Assembly: GCF_039536765.1 (NCBI RefSeq)
Contig: NZ_BAAAZF010000001.1
Coordinates: forward strand, 1-64,000
DNA from: Parerythrobacter jejuensis
GTDB taxonomy: Bacteria; Pseudomonadota; Alphaproteobacteria; Sphingomonadales; Sphingomonadaceae
Length of the DNA stretch: 64,000 bases
Direction: 5' to 3'
A model generated the notes under the pieces. The model saw only the letters and a program-made list of their open reading frames with translations. It did no database searches and had not been told where the DNA came from. Numbering within the stretch: position 1 is the stretch's first letter; every line of letters begins with the position of its first letter. This document shows positions 44,886 through 53,987 of this stretch, in pieces. Position numbers and translations under genes: made by a program.

Positions 44886-45902
44886 GTGAGCAAGGACGAG
44901 AGGCGACTGACATCGTTCGATGTCGCAGCGAGGGCGGGAGTCTCGCAGTCCACTGTCTCGCGTGCGCTCTCAGGCTCCCCGACGATCACCGAAGCAACCC
45001 GTACGCGCGTGATCGCTGCCGCGCGTGACCTGGGCTATGTCGTTGACGAACGTGCCGCCCGGCTGCGCAGCGGCAAGAGCAAGACCATAGCCGTTGTTGT
45101 CATCGGCCGAGCAGGGCAGGGCGCCGCCTCCGTCAATCCATTTTACTATTCATTGCTCGGCAGCGTGTGCACGGCGGCGGCGCAGCAGGGCTATCAGGCG
45201 CTGGTTTCAATCCAGTCCGAGCCCGAGCAGTTTTTCGGCCAGTTCATAGAGCGCGGGCAAGCCGATGCAGTCGTCGTTCTGGGCACAGCAACAAACCGGC
45301 AGGCCTGGGACCACTTCAGCGACTATCGCAGAGTGCAATCCAACCTAGCATTTTGGGGCGCACCGTTTGACGGCCCCGGCTATGTCCGGTCCGACAATCA
45401 CGCAGGCGCGAAATTGGCCGTCGAGCGACTGATCGCCGGCGGATACAAGCGGATTGCCTTTGTCGGTGAAACTGATGGCGCGCAGCGCCAGTTCAGCGAG
45501 CGCTACGAGGGGTATCGCACGACGCTGGAAGCGGCTGGCTTGACTGCCAGCGAGGCGATTACGGCACCTGGCGAGACGCGCGAAGAACAAGGCGCAGGCG
45601 CGGTTGCCGCACTGCTGGAAAGCGGCGACGGTTTCGATGCGGTTTTTTCCGCCTGTGACGCGATGGCGCTGGGCATCCTCGCCCGACTTCGTGACGCAGG
45701 ACAATCCGTGCCGGAGGATTTCGGGGTTGTCGGTTTTGACGGTTTGGGCGTTGGCGCGCATTCCTCCCCGCCGCTTACCACAATCGAACCCGATTTTGCC
45801 GAGGCCGGGCTCAATCTGGTCGAGGCCGCACTGGGCGGCGCCGATGATGATCGTGACCGCCGCGTCTCGGTGCATCTGGTGGAGCGTGCCAGCGCTCGAT
45901 AG
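44886..45902 (+). CDS. LacI family transcriptional regulator (second in locus)
   Basis: A 338-residue regulator from a GTG at 44886, preceded by GAGGGA at 7 bases; an in-frame GTG at 44871 is less well placed. The HTH is LTSFDVAARAGVSQSTVSRALSG, with a PBP-like effector domain after it. The end region DFGVVGFDGLGVGAHSSPPLTTIEPDFAEAGL is typical. Its orientation and position downstream of the second halogenase suggest control of the locus end or a different sugar signal. Its own operator is not identified. Confidence 0.92.
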   Translation: MSKDERRLTSFDVAARAGVSQSTVSRALSGSPTITEATRTRVIAAARDLGYVVDERAARLRSGKSKTIAVVVIGRAGQGAASVNPFYYSLLGSVCTAAAQQGYQALVSIQSEPEQFFGQFIERGQADAVVVLGTATNRQAWDHFSDYRRVQSNLAFWGAPFDGPGYVRSDNHAGAKLAVERLIAGGYKRIAFVGETDGAQRQFSERYEGYRTTLEAAGLTASEAITAPGETREEQGAGAVAALLESGDGFDAVFSACDAMALGILARLRDAGQSVPEDFGVVGFDGLGVGAHSSPPLTTIEPDFAEAGLNLVEAALGGADDDRDRRVSVHLVERASAR

Positions 45903-46074
45903 GGCTTTGCTCTATCAAATCTTGTCAACAACGGCCGTCACGGGTCCGATAAATCGGGCGTCTTGGCGTGTGCTATCGCAGGCGGCCTTCTTGCGGCCCA
46001 CAAGTTATGGTTAACTTTGTCTTCAGCCAGCTTGTTGTCAGGTGGCAGTCAATTAAGGTGGCAGACCGCCGGAT

Positions 46075-46716
46075 ATGGAGGGCTCGGTGATTCTAAACCA
46101 AGCGGGCTGGCTTGCCTCTATTGCTTTGCTGGCTCTGATGTCTGCTCCTGCGAGTGCAGATGTGATGGAAATTGATGCGGATGGAGCGCGCTGGATTGCC
46201 GGCGGCGCTGCTGCTGTGCCTGCCCGGACCCTGATGTCCGCACCGACATTGCTTGAAACCGATCCGGCCACCGGACTGCCCGCCCATGCCACATCCAATC
46301 CGGCCCTGACGGCGCTGGGCGTACCAGCGACATACCAGGCCAAGGTGCAAGAACTTTCGGCCCGTTTCGATCTGAGCCCGAGCCTGATCGAAGCGCTGGT
46401 TTGGCAGGAAAGCCGCTGGCGCGAGAACGCGGTTTCTCATGCCGGCGCGCGCGGGTTGGCCCAACTGATGCCGGGTACCGCGCGCTATCTCGGCGTCGAT
46501 CCTGACGATCCCTTTGCCAATCTGGAGGGCGGCGCACGCTACCTGCGCGAACAGCTCGACCGGTTTGACGGCGACCTGGAAAAGGCGCTGGCCGCGTATA
46601 ATGCCGGGCCAGGCCGGGTACTCGCGGCCAAAGGTATTCCGAATATCCGTGAAACCAAGAACTACGTGGCGGCCATCATGGGGCGGCTGTCCAACCATTC
46701 CCGAGGGGACAGATAA
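46075..46716 (+). CDS. virB1: VirB1-like lytic transglycosylase
   Basis: A 213-residue exported SLT-type transglycosylase that opens peptidoglycan for T4SS assembly. Hydrophobic signal at about 5-28. Catalytic Glu112 sits in LVWQESRWRENAVS. GARGLAQLMPGTARYLGV and LAAYNAGPGRV are the goose-lysozyme-like motifs that follow. The ATG at 46075 overlaps a GGAGGG that could instead serve a GTG at 46087, so the start is uncertain by four codons. It is the first gene of the virB set; the next gene is 2 bp after its stop. Confidence 0.88.
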   Translation: MEGSVILNQAGWLASIALLALMSAPASADVMEIDADGARWIAGGAAAVPARTLMSAPTLLETDPATGLPAHATSNPALTALGVPATYQAKVQELSARFDLSPSLIEALVWQESRWRENAVSHAGARGLAQLMPGTARYLGVDPDDPFANLEGGARYLREQLDRFDGDLEKALAAYNAGPGRVLAAKGIPNIRETKNYVAAIMGRLSNHSRGDR

Positions 46717-46718
46717 CA

Positions 46719-47033
46719 ATGGGATCGCTTTCTCGCATCGCTGCATTTCTGGCGCTGCTGTCACCGTCCGCTGCCTTGGCGCAGACCCAGGTCCAGTCCG
46801 GGCAGGTCGATCCGGCCGGTTCGGGCCCGATCGTCAATGCGCTGGGCTGGTTGCAGGGAACGCTGCTGGGCAATGTTGCCACCGCTGTTGCCGTGATGGC
46901 CGTGGCCGCTGTCGGCTTCATGATGCTTACAGGTCGGCTCAATTGGCGCTTCGGCGCAACAGTGATCATCGGCACATTCATTCTGTTCGGCTCGGCCTCG
47001 ATCGTCGCCGGTATCCAGCAGGCAGCGGGCTAG
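46719..47033 (+). CDS. virB2: VirB2/TrbC-like T4SS pilin
   Basis: A 104-residue protein with a signal peptide (to about ALAQ, residue 22). Two hydrophobic segments follow in the mature part (LLGNVATAVAVMAVAAVGFMMLTG and FGATVIIGTFILFGSASIVAGI). Length, two-helix layout and position between virB1 and virB3 identify it. It would be the main pilus or core-channel subunit. GAGGGGAC precedes the ATG. Confidence 0.86.
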   Translation: MGSLSRIAAFLALLSPSAALAQTQVQSGQVDPAGSGPIVNALGWLQGTLLGNVATAVAVMAVAAVGFMMLTGRLNWRFGATVIIGTFILFGSASIVAGIQQAAG

Positions 47034-47049
47034 GGCGGGGCGCGGAACC

Positions 47050-47334
47050 GTGGAGCAGCTGACCCGCCATCCCGTGCACCGTGCCCTCACACGCCCGCAA
47101 ATGTTTGCCGGCGTGACGTATAATTATTTCATCATCAACGCAGCGGTCACGACAGAGATTTTCCTGATTACAGGCAGCTGGCTGTCGCTTCCCGCTGCGC
47201 TGGTCATTCACGGGGTGGGCTATTTTGCCTGCCTGCGCGAACCGCGTGTTTTTGACCTCTGGATCACCAAGGTCAGCAAATGCCCGCGGGTAAAAAATTT
47301 CAAGCGCTGGGGCTGCAACAGCTACGCAGCTTGA
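47050..47334 (+). CDS. virB3: VirB3-like T4SS inner-membrane protein
   Basis: A 94-residue protein from a GTG at 47050. Start LTRHPVHRALTRPQMFAGVTYNYF is typical of VirB3, followed by two hydrophobic segments. It lies between virB2 and virB4 as in Agrobacterium, and pairs with the VirB4 ATPase at the inner membrane. Confidence 0.85.
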   Translation: MEQLTRHPVHRALTRPQMFAGVTYNYFIINAAVTTEIFLITGSWLSLPAALVIHGVGYFACLREPRVFDLWITKVSKCPRVKNFKRWGCNSYAA

Positions 47335-47371
47335 GCACTGTTTTAGACGTGGCTCAGGAGGGCCGCAGGAC

Positions 47372-49801
47372 ATGAGCAACTGGATCGGACCGGCTGCATG
47401 GAGCGCCAAGGAAGCCCGCGCGGGCGACCGGCTGCCCTATTCCGGGCTGGTCGATCCGGGCACGGTGCTCCTGCGCGATGGATCGCTGATGACGGCGATC
47501 CAGGTCCCCGGCCTGCTGTTCGAAACAGAAGATACAGACTCGCTCAACGCCCATGCTGCGACCCGCGAAGTGGTGCTGCGCTCGACGCTCGATTCCCGCT
47601 TCGTCCTGTACCATCACGTGATCCGTCGCCGGGTTTCGGTGGAGCTCGACGCCCAGTTTCCCGATCCGCTAACCCGCCATATCGATACGCGATGGAAAGA
47701 GCGGCTCGGCTCCGGCTCGCTGTTCATCAATGACCAGTTCGTGAGCCTGGTCCGGCGTCCTGCGCGCGGAAAAGCGGGCTTTGCCGAACGCCTGGCCAGA
47801 ATGTGGAATCGCAGCGGACAGGACGATGTCGAGGCGGATCCCAAGGATTTGCGATCGTTGAAGGCGGCCGTCACCAGCCTCGTCGCCTCCTTGCAGCCTT
47901 ACGGGGCCAGCGTCTTGGGCGATTATGATGCGCCCACTGGCCACACCAACAACGAGATGTTGGAGCTACTCTCCGCCCTCTACAATGGCGAAATGCGCCC
48001 CGTGCGGCGGCCGTCAGATGAAACCGATATCGGTTATATGTTGCCCTATCGCCGGGTCAGCTTTGGTCTCGATGCGATGGAGCAACGCGGCTCGGGTGAG
48101 CCGGATTTCGCCTCGATCCTGAGCCTGAAAGACTATCCGGATGCCACCAGTCCGGGCCTGCTAGACGGGTTGCTCCGCCTGCCGCACGAAATGATCGTTT
48201 CGGAAAGCTATGCGCCGTCAGAACGGACCACGGCGCGCGAGCGGATGGACCTGTCGCTGCGCCGCTTGCGCTCTGCAGATGAAGAAGCACAGGCCGAACG
48301 TGCCGATATGCTCGCGGCACGCGATGCGTTGGGCAATGGTGCCGTTGGCTTCGGGGACCACCATTTGACCGTGCAAGTACGCGAACAGACCTTGCCGGCG
48401 CTGGACGAGGCCAGCGCAGCCTGCGCAGCCTCATTGGCAGACACCGGTGCCATCGTTGTGCGCGAAGACACCAATCTGGAGCCGGCATTCTGGGCGCAAT
48501 TCCCGGGCAATGAGCAATATATCGTGCGCCGCGCGATGATCAGCTCGGCCAATATGGCCAGCTTCGGATCGTTCCATGGCTTTGCGCTTGGTCAGGCCGA
48601 GGACAACCATTGGGGCGACGCAGTCACGCTGTTGGAAACGACCAGCGCGACGCCTTTTTTCTTCAACTTCCACCACGGCGATCTGGGCAATTTCTCGGTT
48701 ATCGGGCCGAGCGGTTCGGGCAAGACCGTGGTGATGAATTTCCTCGCCGCACAGGCGCAGAAATTCCGACCACGAACCATATTGTTCGACAAGGATCGCG
48801 GCGCGGAGCTGTTCGTGCGCGGAATCGGCGGTCGTTATGACCGGATTCATGCGGGCGAAGCGACCGGTTTCAACCCCCTCGCGCTGCCTGACAATGCGGT
48901 AAATCGGGCATTCTTGCGGGATTGGTTGGGCGTATTGTTGGCCGCCGATGGCCCTGAGGAGCTGCAGACCATCGCCCATGCGGTCGATGCAGCTTACGAG
49001 AACGATGCCGATTTGCGCCAGTTGCGCAATTTCCGCGAATTGCTGTCCGGCACGCGCCGCCCCGAGCCAGGGGATCTGTCCGACAGGCTCTCTGCCTGGA
49101 TCCATTCGGGCGAGCACGCCTGGCTGTTCGACAATGGCGAAGACAAGCTCGATCTCGACAACCGGACGCTCGGCTTCGACATGACCGCGCTGCTCGAAAA
49201 TCCGAAGCTGCGGACGCCGACGATGATGTATCTGTTCCATCGGATCGAGGAGCGGCTGGATGGCAAGCCGGCGATGATCTTGATCGATGAGGGATGGAAA
49301 GCGCTGGACGATGATGTGTTTGCCGCGCGTATCCGGGACTGGCTCAAGACTTTGCGCAAACGCAATGCGCTGGTCGGGTTCGCCACACAGTCCGCCCGCG
49401 ATGCCCTGGAAAGCCGCATTTCCACTGCGCTGGTCGAGCAGACCGCGACAATGGTGTTCATGCCCAACAGTCGCGCGCGGCCCGAGGATTACTGTGACGG
49501 CTTCGGCCTGACCCAGCACGAGCTTGCGCTGATCCGGTCTTTGCCTGCGCACAGCCGATGCTTCCTGGTGCGACAACCCGATGCGAGCGTGGTGGTCCGA
49601 CTCGATCTGTCCGACTCGCCCGAAGTCCTGGCGATGCTTTCTGGCCGTGAAAGCACGGTACGTCGGCTCGACTTGCTGCGCGAAGCGGTTGGCGATGCCC
49701 CGGCTGACTGGTTCCCGAACCTGACGGGCCATGCCTGGCCGGGAGGGGCGAACGACACCACGGATACGAATGAGATCCCCTTCAAGCAGGCGGCCGAATA
49801 A
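47372..49801 (+). CDS. virB4: VirB4 T4SS ATPase
   Basis: An 809-residue ATPase. The N-terminal CagE/VirB4 region is followed by a C-terminal RecA-like core: Walker A GPSGSGKTVVMNF (about 444-456), LFDKDRGAELFVRGIGGRY after it, Walker B AMILIDEGWKALDDDVFA (about 631-648), and GFATQSARDALESRIS. It powers pilus assembly and substrate passage. A strong AGGAG site precedes the ATG. Its stop overlaps the next ATG (TAATG). Confidence 0.94.
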   Translation: MSNWIGPAAWSAKEARAGDRLPYSGLVDPGTVLLRDGSLMTAIQVPGLLFETEDTDSLNAHAATREVVLRSTLDSRFVLYHHVIRRRVSVELDAQFPDPLTRHIDTRWKERLGSGSLFINDQFVSLVRRPARGKAGFAERLARMWNRSGQDDVEADPKDLRSLKAAVTSLVASLQPYGASVLGDYDAPTGHTNNEMLELLSALYNGEMRPVRRPSDETDIGYMLPYRRVSFGLDAMEQRGSGEPDFASILSLKDYPDATSPGLLDGLLRLPHEMIVSESYAPSERTTARERMDLSLRRLRSADEEAQAERADMLAARDALGNGAVGFGDHHLTVQVREQTLPALDEASAACAASLADTGAIVVREDTNLEPAFWAQFPGNEQYIVRRAMISSANMASFGSFHGFALGQAEDNHWGDAVTLLETTSATPFFFNFHHGDLGNFSVIGPSGSGKTVVMNFLAAQAQKFRPRTILFDKDRGAELFVRGIGGRYDRIHAGEATGFNPLALPDNAVNRAFLRDWLGVLLAADGPEELQTIAHAVDAAYENDADLRQLRNFRELLSGTRRPEPGDLSDRLSAWIHSGEHAWLFDNGEDKLDLDNRTLGFDMTALLENPKLRTPTMMYLFHRIEERLDGKPAMILIDEGWKALDDDVFAARIRDWLKTLRKRNALVGFATQSARDALESRISTALVEQTATMVFMPNSRARPEDYCDGFGLTQHELALIRSLPAHSRCFLVRQPDASVVVRLDLSDSPEVLAMLSGRESTVRRLDLLREAVGDAPADWFPNLTGHAWPGGANDTTDTNEIPFKQAAE

Positions 49802-50973
49802 TGAGCCGGACCTGCGACCTTGCCATGTCTGAAGCCGCCGGGGGCATTGCCTCGGCATTGCAGGCGGTCGATTGCGTCGCATCCGAAGTCACTGGCGCTG
49901 CCTTTGGTCGACTGTTCGCACCGGGCGGAGACATGGCCACCGTGCTGACGATCCTGCTCACGCTCTATATCGCTTTCTTTGCCTTCATGCTGATCACCGG
50001 GCGTTCCAGCCTTGGAGTCCGCTCGCTGGTGCCGCGCATGATCACGCTGGGCCTGGTGCTGACCTTTGCAACCAGTTGGGTCGCGTATCAAAGTGTGGTC
50101 TGGAACCTTGCTTTGGGCGCGCCCGACTGGCTGGCCGGTGTCCTGACCGGCGACAACGGGTCGGCTACGATGACTTTCGCCAGTAAGGTCGACGTTGTGT
50201 TTCTCGCGGTAGAGGAAGCATCGAACGGGCAGACAGATGTGGAGACATTCTCACCTGCGGGGATGCTGTGGATCGGGGCATTGCTGTTCATGCTTGGCAC
50301 TGTGGGTGTGCTGGTGACGGCCCGGATTGCTCTGGCGCTGCTGGTGGCGCTTGGCCCTGTTTTTGTCGTGATGGCATTGTTCAATGGTACGCGCGGCCTA
50401 TTTGTCGGCTGGCTCAAAGGCGTCGTGCTGCTGGCGCTGGCCCCGCTACTGGCCGTCTTGGGCGGCAGCGTCATGCTGGAGCTTTCGGTGCCGATCCTGT
50501 CGGCATTGACCCAGACAGCTGGCGAAATCCCTGCACGGCCCGCGATGGCGTTCTTGATGGTTGGCGCGGTGCATGTTGCACTGATGGTGATGGTGTTCAA
50601 AGTGGCCGGGACTATGGTGGCGGGATGGCGCGTGTTCGGCCTCGCCGCTGACAAGGGCGAGCGAGGGGATGATGTTACCCCGGCTCAGGCACCTGCAGCA
50701 ATTGCCTCCGCTCCGGCACAACCGGCCGCAACACCACAGGCTATCGGCGCATCCAACGCCCAACGCACGGCTGTTGCCGCCGCTGTGCCCATGGTGGCTG
50801 CAAATGATGCTGGCGGGGTAGTGGCAGGCACAGCCATCCGCGAAACCCGCATATTCGCAAGCTCTTCAGGGGGCGCCCAGGTCGCGCCTCTTTCAAATTC
50901 CGGGTCGCGAACGCGCGGGCTCGGCAGCCGGTTCAAGCCGGCACCTGCACGTCCTACGGAGAAAGTGAAATGA
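49801..50973 (+). CDS. virB6: VirB6/TrbL-like T4SS membrane protein
   Basis: A 390-residue polytopic protein. Five or six hydrophobic helices (about 43-270) carry family features such as GLVLTFATSWVAYQSVVWNLALGAPDW and ALLVALGPVFVVMALFNGTRGLFVGWLKG. The C-terminal 110 residues are Ala/Pro-rich and low in complexity. It is the inner-membrane channel part. It starts one base inside the virB4 stop and overlaps virB9 by 4 bp. Confidence 0.86.
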   Translation: MSRTCDLAMSEAAGGIASALQAVDCVASEVTGAAFGRLFAPGGDMATVLTILLTLYIAFFAFMLITGRSSLGVRSLVPRMITLGLVLTFATSWVAYQSVVWNLALGAPDWLAGVLTGDNGSATMTFASKVDVVFLAVEEASNGQTDVETFSPAGMLWIGALLFMLGTVGVLVTARIALALLVALGPVFVVMALFNGTRGLFVGWLKGVVLLALAPLLAVLGGSVMLELSVPILSALTQTAGEIPARPAMAFLMVGAVHVALMVMVFKVAGTMVAGWRVFGLAADKGERGDDVTPAQAPAAIASAPAQPAATPQAIGASNAQRTAVAAAVPMVAANDAGGVVAGTAIRETRIFASSSGGAQVAPLSNSGSRTRGLGSRFKPAPARPTEKVK

Positions 50974-51749
50974 TCCGCGCCGGTATCTCCGCGCCCGTCC
51001 CTGTGCTTGCACTCGCCCTGATGGCCGCTCCCCTGGCGGCCCAGGATTCCCGCTTGGTCGAATTGGAATATGATCCCGCCAGGGTGGTGACGATCGAAGG
51101 CCGGACCAAGGTACAGGCCACGATCAAGTTTGGTGAGGGCGAGGCAATCGAGAATGTCGCCATCGGCGATTCCACCACCTGGCAAGTGACACCCAACAAG
51201 CGCGCCAATTTGCTATTCGTCAAACCGCTGCAGGCCACGGCCAAAACCAATATGACGGTGGTGACCAACAAGCGCACCTATCTGTTCGACCTGGTCGCAA
51301 GCCCGCGCGCGAAGCCACTGTATATCCTGACCTTTACCTATCCCGACGAAGTGGCAGAGGAAGCCCTGCTGGCGCGCGCGGAAACGGCGAATGCGGTTGA
51401 GATTGCTGCCGCCACGGATCCCTATGCGGTCGCCGATCCTGCCGAGCTGAATTTTGCGTGGGCGCCGGATGGCGATGCAAAGCTGTTTCCTGCGCGCACC
51501 TATGACGATGGCGATGCAACCTTTCTGCAGTGGAATACCGGTGCACCCGTGCCCGCTATCCTGATCAAGGATTTCAAAGGGGTCGAGGGACCGGTCAACT
51601 TCACGGTTCGCGGAAATACTGTCGTGGTTGACGGCGTGCCGCGCGAAATCATCCTGCGTTCGGGCGATGAAAGCGCGACGCTGGTCAATAATGGCCCGAT
51701 CCGGGTCCCGCCTTCTGTGCCGGCGCTCGAAGCGCTGGCGGGCGGTTGA
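50970..51749 (+). CDS. virB9: VirB9/TrbG-like T4SS outer-membrane core protein
   Basis: A 259-residue periplasmic protein with a signal peptide (about 1-22, ending PLAAQ). The N-terminal domain RLVELEYDPARVVTIEGRTKVQATIKFGEGE and the C-terminal LNFAWAPDGDAKLFPARTYDDGDATFLQW are VirB9 signatures. It would combine with VirB10 and a VirB7-type lipoprotein, but no virB7 or virB8 is seen here. Confidence 0.9.
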   Translation: MIRAGISAPVPVLALALMAAPLAAQDSRLVELEYDPARVVTIEGRTKVQATIKFGEGEAIENVAIGDSTTWQVTPNKRANLLFVKPLQATAKTNMTVVTNKRTYLFDLVASPRAKPLYILTFTYPDEVAEEALLARAETANAVEIAAATDPYAVADPAELNFAWAPDGDAKLFPARTYDDGDATFLQWNTGAPVPAILIKDFKGVEGPVNFTVRGNTVVVDGVPREIILRSGDESATLVNNGPIRVPPSVPALEALAGG

Positions 51750-51763
51750 GGAGGAACGAAGCG

Positions 51764-52885
51764 ATGCGTCTAGCCATGCGACTTCCCGAAAAGAAGAAGG
51801 GCGATAGCGGCCCGGCCAATGATGGCGATCCGCGTGATGGCGAAAGTGCGGAGATCATCGATCTCGCCAGCCGTACGGGATATCCGGCAGTCGCGCAGAA
51901 GAACGGTAAGTCCGATGCGATGGGGCTGGTCGCCGGCATCGCGATTGTTGCTGCCCTGGGCGCGGTAACTTTGTGGAGTATGAACTCGGCCCGTGTCGCA
52001 CCGCCTCCCAGTGTCGGGAACGCCCAGAACGCTGCCCCGCCGCCTGTCCTGGCGCAGGCCCCGCAGCAGGCGACAGCCCCGGCGGCAGTCGCGGCATCGC
52101 GCCCTGATCCCGCTCCGGCACCAGTCTTGGCAGCCAACCCGAACATTGTTGCCGGGCCAAGCAGCAATCCCAATGCGGCCCCTTCGCTGGTGTTTGACGC
52201 AGGTGCGCTTGGTGCTCCGGTCACGGCACCGGGGGGCGCGGCGCCTGCGGTCGCTGCTCCCGCGGGGGGCATGACGACCGGCAATTCAGCCAATGATTTT
52301 GCCAGCCGCATCGGCGGTGTGGGCGGCGCAACTGCTTCGGCGCAACCGATGGCCAATCCGGCGACCACTGTGACACAAGGCACCTTGATCCCCGCAATCC
52401 TGGAAACCGCGATTGATACTGATGTGCCGGGCTTTGTCCGCGCAGTGGTGAGCCAGGATGTACGCAGTTTCGATGGCAAAAACATCCTCGTCCCGCGCTC
52501 TAGCCGCCTGATCGGTCAATACCAGTCGGGCGTGCAGGGCGGGCAGAAGCGTGCCTATGTGATCTGGACCCGCTTGATCCGGCCCGACGGAGCTTCGGTG
52601 AACCTGCAGTCGCCCGCGATCGGGTTTGACGGCACCACCGGGCTGGAGGGCAAAGTCAACAGCCGCTTCTTCCAGCGTTTTGGCTCGGCCATGCTGCTGT
52701 CGGTTGTCGGTGGCCTATCCGCCATCGGCACGGGCGGTGCTTCGGTTGTGATCGGCGGCGGCGGTCAGGCTGCTGCTGCGGCTGCGGTGCAGCAAGACAG
52801 CCAGGTCGGGCCCACCATCCGGGTCCGCCAGGGTGAGCCGATCCGCGTTTTCACCGCGCGCGATCTCGATTTCTCGGGCGTTTAG
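51764..52885 (+). CDS. virB10: VirB10/TrbI-like T4SS protein
   Basis: A 373-residue protein starting at the ATG at 51764, with GAGGAGGAA upstream (an upstream in-frame TTG is disfavoured). A single membrane helix (about 53-73) is followed by a long Ala/Pro linker. The C-terminal beta-barrel region contains GTLIPAILETAIDTDVPGFVRAVVSQDVRSFDGKNILVPRSSRLIGQY and KVNSRFFQRFGSAML. It spans the inner and outer membrane in T4SS core complexes. Confidence 0.92.
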   Translation: MRLAMRLPEKKKGDSGPANDGDPRDGESAEIIDLASRTGYPAVAQKNGKSDAMGLVAGIAIVAALGAVTLWSMNSARVAPPPSVGNAQNAAPPPVLAQAPQQATAPAAVAASRPDPAPAPVLAANPNIVAGPSSNPNAAPSLVFDAGALGAPVTAPGGAAPAVAAPAGGMTTGNSANDFASRIGGVGGATASAQPMANPATTVTQGTLIPAILETAIDTDVPGFVRAVVSQDVRSFDGKNILVPRSSRLIGQYQSGVQGGQKRAYVIWTRLIRPDGASVNLQSPAIGFDGTTGLEGKVNSRFFQRFGSAMLLSVVGGLSAIGTGGASVVIGGGGQAAAAAAVQQDSQVGPTIRVRQGEPIRVFTARDLDFSGV

Positions 52886-52895
52886 TACAGACCGC

Positions 52896-53894
52896 ATGGC
52901 CGCCGACGTCCACCCCCTTAACCAGCAGGACGATGCGCAGGAGCGCAGCGTCTATCTCGACGCGTATCTTGCGCCGTTTCGCCAATGGCTGGACCGCGAC
53001 ACTGTCACCGAAATCCTGGTCAACCGCCCGGGCGAGGTCTGGATTGAAGATGCGGCATCGCCGGGGATGCAGCGCATTGAAACGCCCGAGATCGATGACC
53101 GTCTGGTCCAGCGGCTGGCCGAACAGGTCGCGCGGGTGAGCCATCAGGGCATCAACCGCGAGCATCCGCTGCTGGGCGCGACATTGCCCGATGGAGCGCG
53201 GATCCAGTTTTGCGGGCCGCCGGCCAGTCGCAAGCATTGGGTTATGGCCATTCGGCGCCACCGCCAGCTCGATCTGCCGCTCGATGCGTATGATGCGGGG
53301 CCATTGGCGCCGCCGGTTCGTGCGACGATGCCCGATGCGCAGGCTGAACCGATCGCCTATCTCCGCGAAGCGATCGGCCAGCGTCGCACGATCCTGATTT
53401 CAGGCGGCACCAGCACCGGGAAGACGACCTTCCTCAATGCAATGCTGGGCGAAATCCCGCAGGACCAGCGCGTAGTGCTGGTCGAAGATACGCCCGAATT
53501 GCGCCTGCCCGGAGAGAATGGCGTCGGACTGGTCGCCGTCAAAGGCGAGTTGGGGGAGGCGAAGGTCACCGCCAATGAATTGTTGCAAGCGGCATTGCGG
53601 CTGCGCCCGGACCGGATTGTGCTGGGCGAATTGCGGGGCGAGGAAAGCGTCAGTTTCCTGCGGGCAATCAACACCGGGCATCCGGGCAGTTTCTCCACCA
53701 TTCATGCCAATTCACTGCGCGGCGCATTGGAACAATTGAGCCTGATGGTCATGCAAACCGGCATCGGGCTAAGCCGCAGCGATACGATTTCCTATGCCGC
53801 GAGCGTGATCGACGTAATCGTCCAGCTGGGACGCAATGAAGAGGGCAAGCGCGGCATCATCGAGATTGCCGACGCTAGCCAATTGGCCGGGTAG
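52896..53894 (+). CDS. virB11: VirB11 T4SS ATPase
   Basis: A 332-residue hexameric traffic ATPase. The start at 52896 is 10 bp after the virB10 stop. The N-terminal domain DTVTEILVNRPGEVWIE is followed by Walker A GGTSTGKTTFLNAML (about 169-183), Asp box LVEDTPELRL, Walker B RPDRIVLGELRGEE, and the His box GHPGSFSTIHANS. It completes the energizing trio with VirB4; VirD4 is absent. Confidence 0.94.
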   Translation: MAADVHPLNQQDDAQERSVYLDAYLAPFRQWLDRDTVTEILVNRPGEVWIEDAASPGMQRIETPEIDDRLVQRLAEQVARVSHQGINREHPLLGATLPDGARIQFCGPPASRKHWVMAIRRHRQLDLPLDAYDAGPLAPPVRATMPDAQAEPIAYLREAIGQRRTILISGGTSTGKTTFLNAMLGEIPQDQRVVLVEDTPELRLPGENGVGLVAVKGELGEAKVTANELLQAALRLRPDRIVLGELRGEESVSFLRAINTGHPGSFSTIHANSLRGALEQLSLMVMQTGIGLSRSDTISYAASVIDVIVQLGRNEEGKRGIIEIADASQLAG

Positions 53895-53987
53895 GCACGG
53901 CCTCGACGGCGCGGGCGCCAATTCGGTAGCTTTTGATCCCTGTTCGGCCTTATAGTTCGCACCACAGCCGCAGCGAAGCAGGACAGT

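Noticed and set aside
46075-53894. Interpretation as part of a conjugative plasmid or integrative element
   Set aside because: No relaxase, coupling protein, integrase, attachment repeats or partition genes are seen, and ppk1-ppx follows directly.
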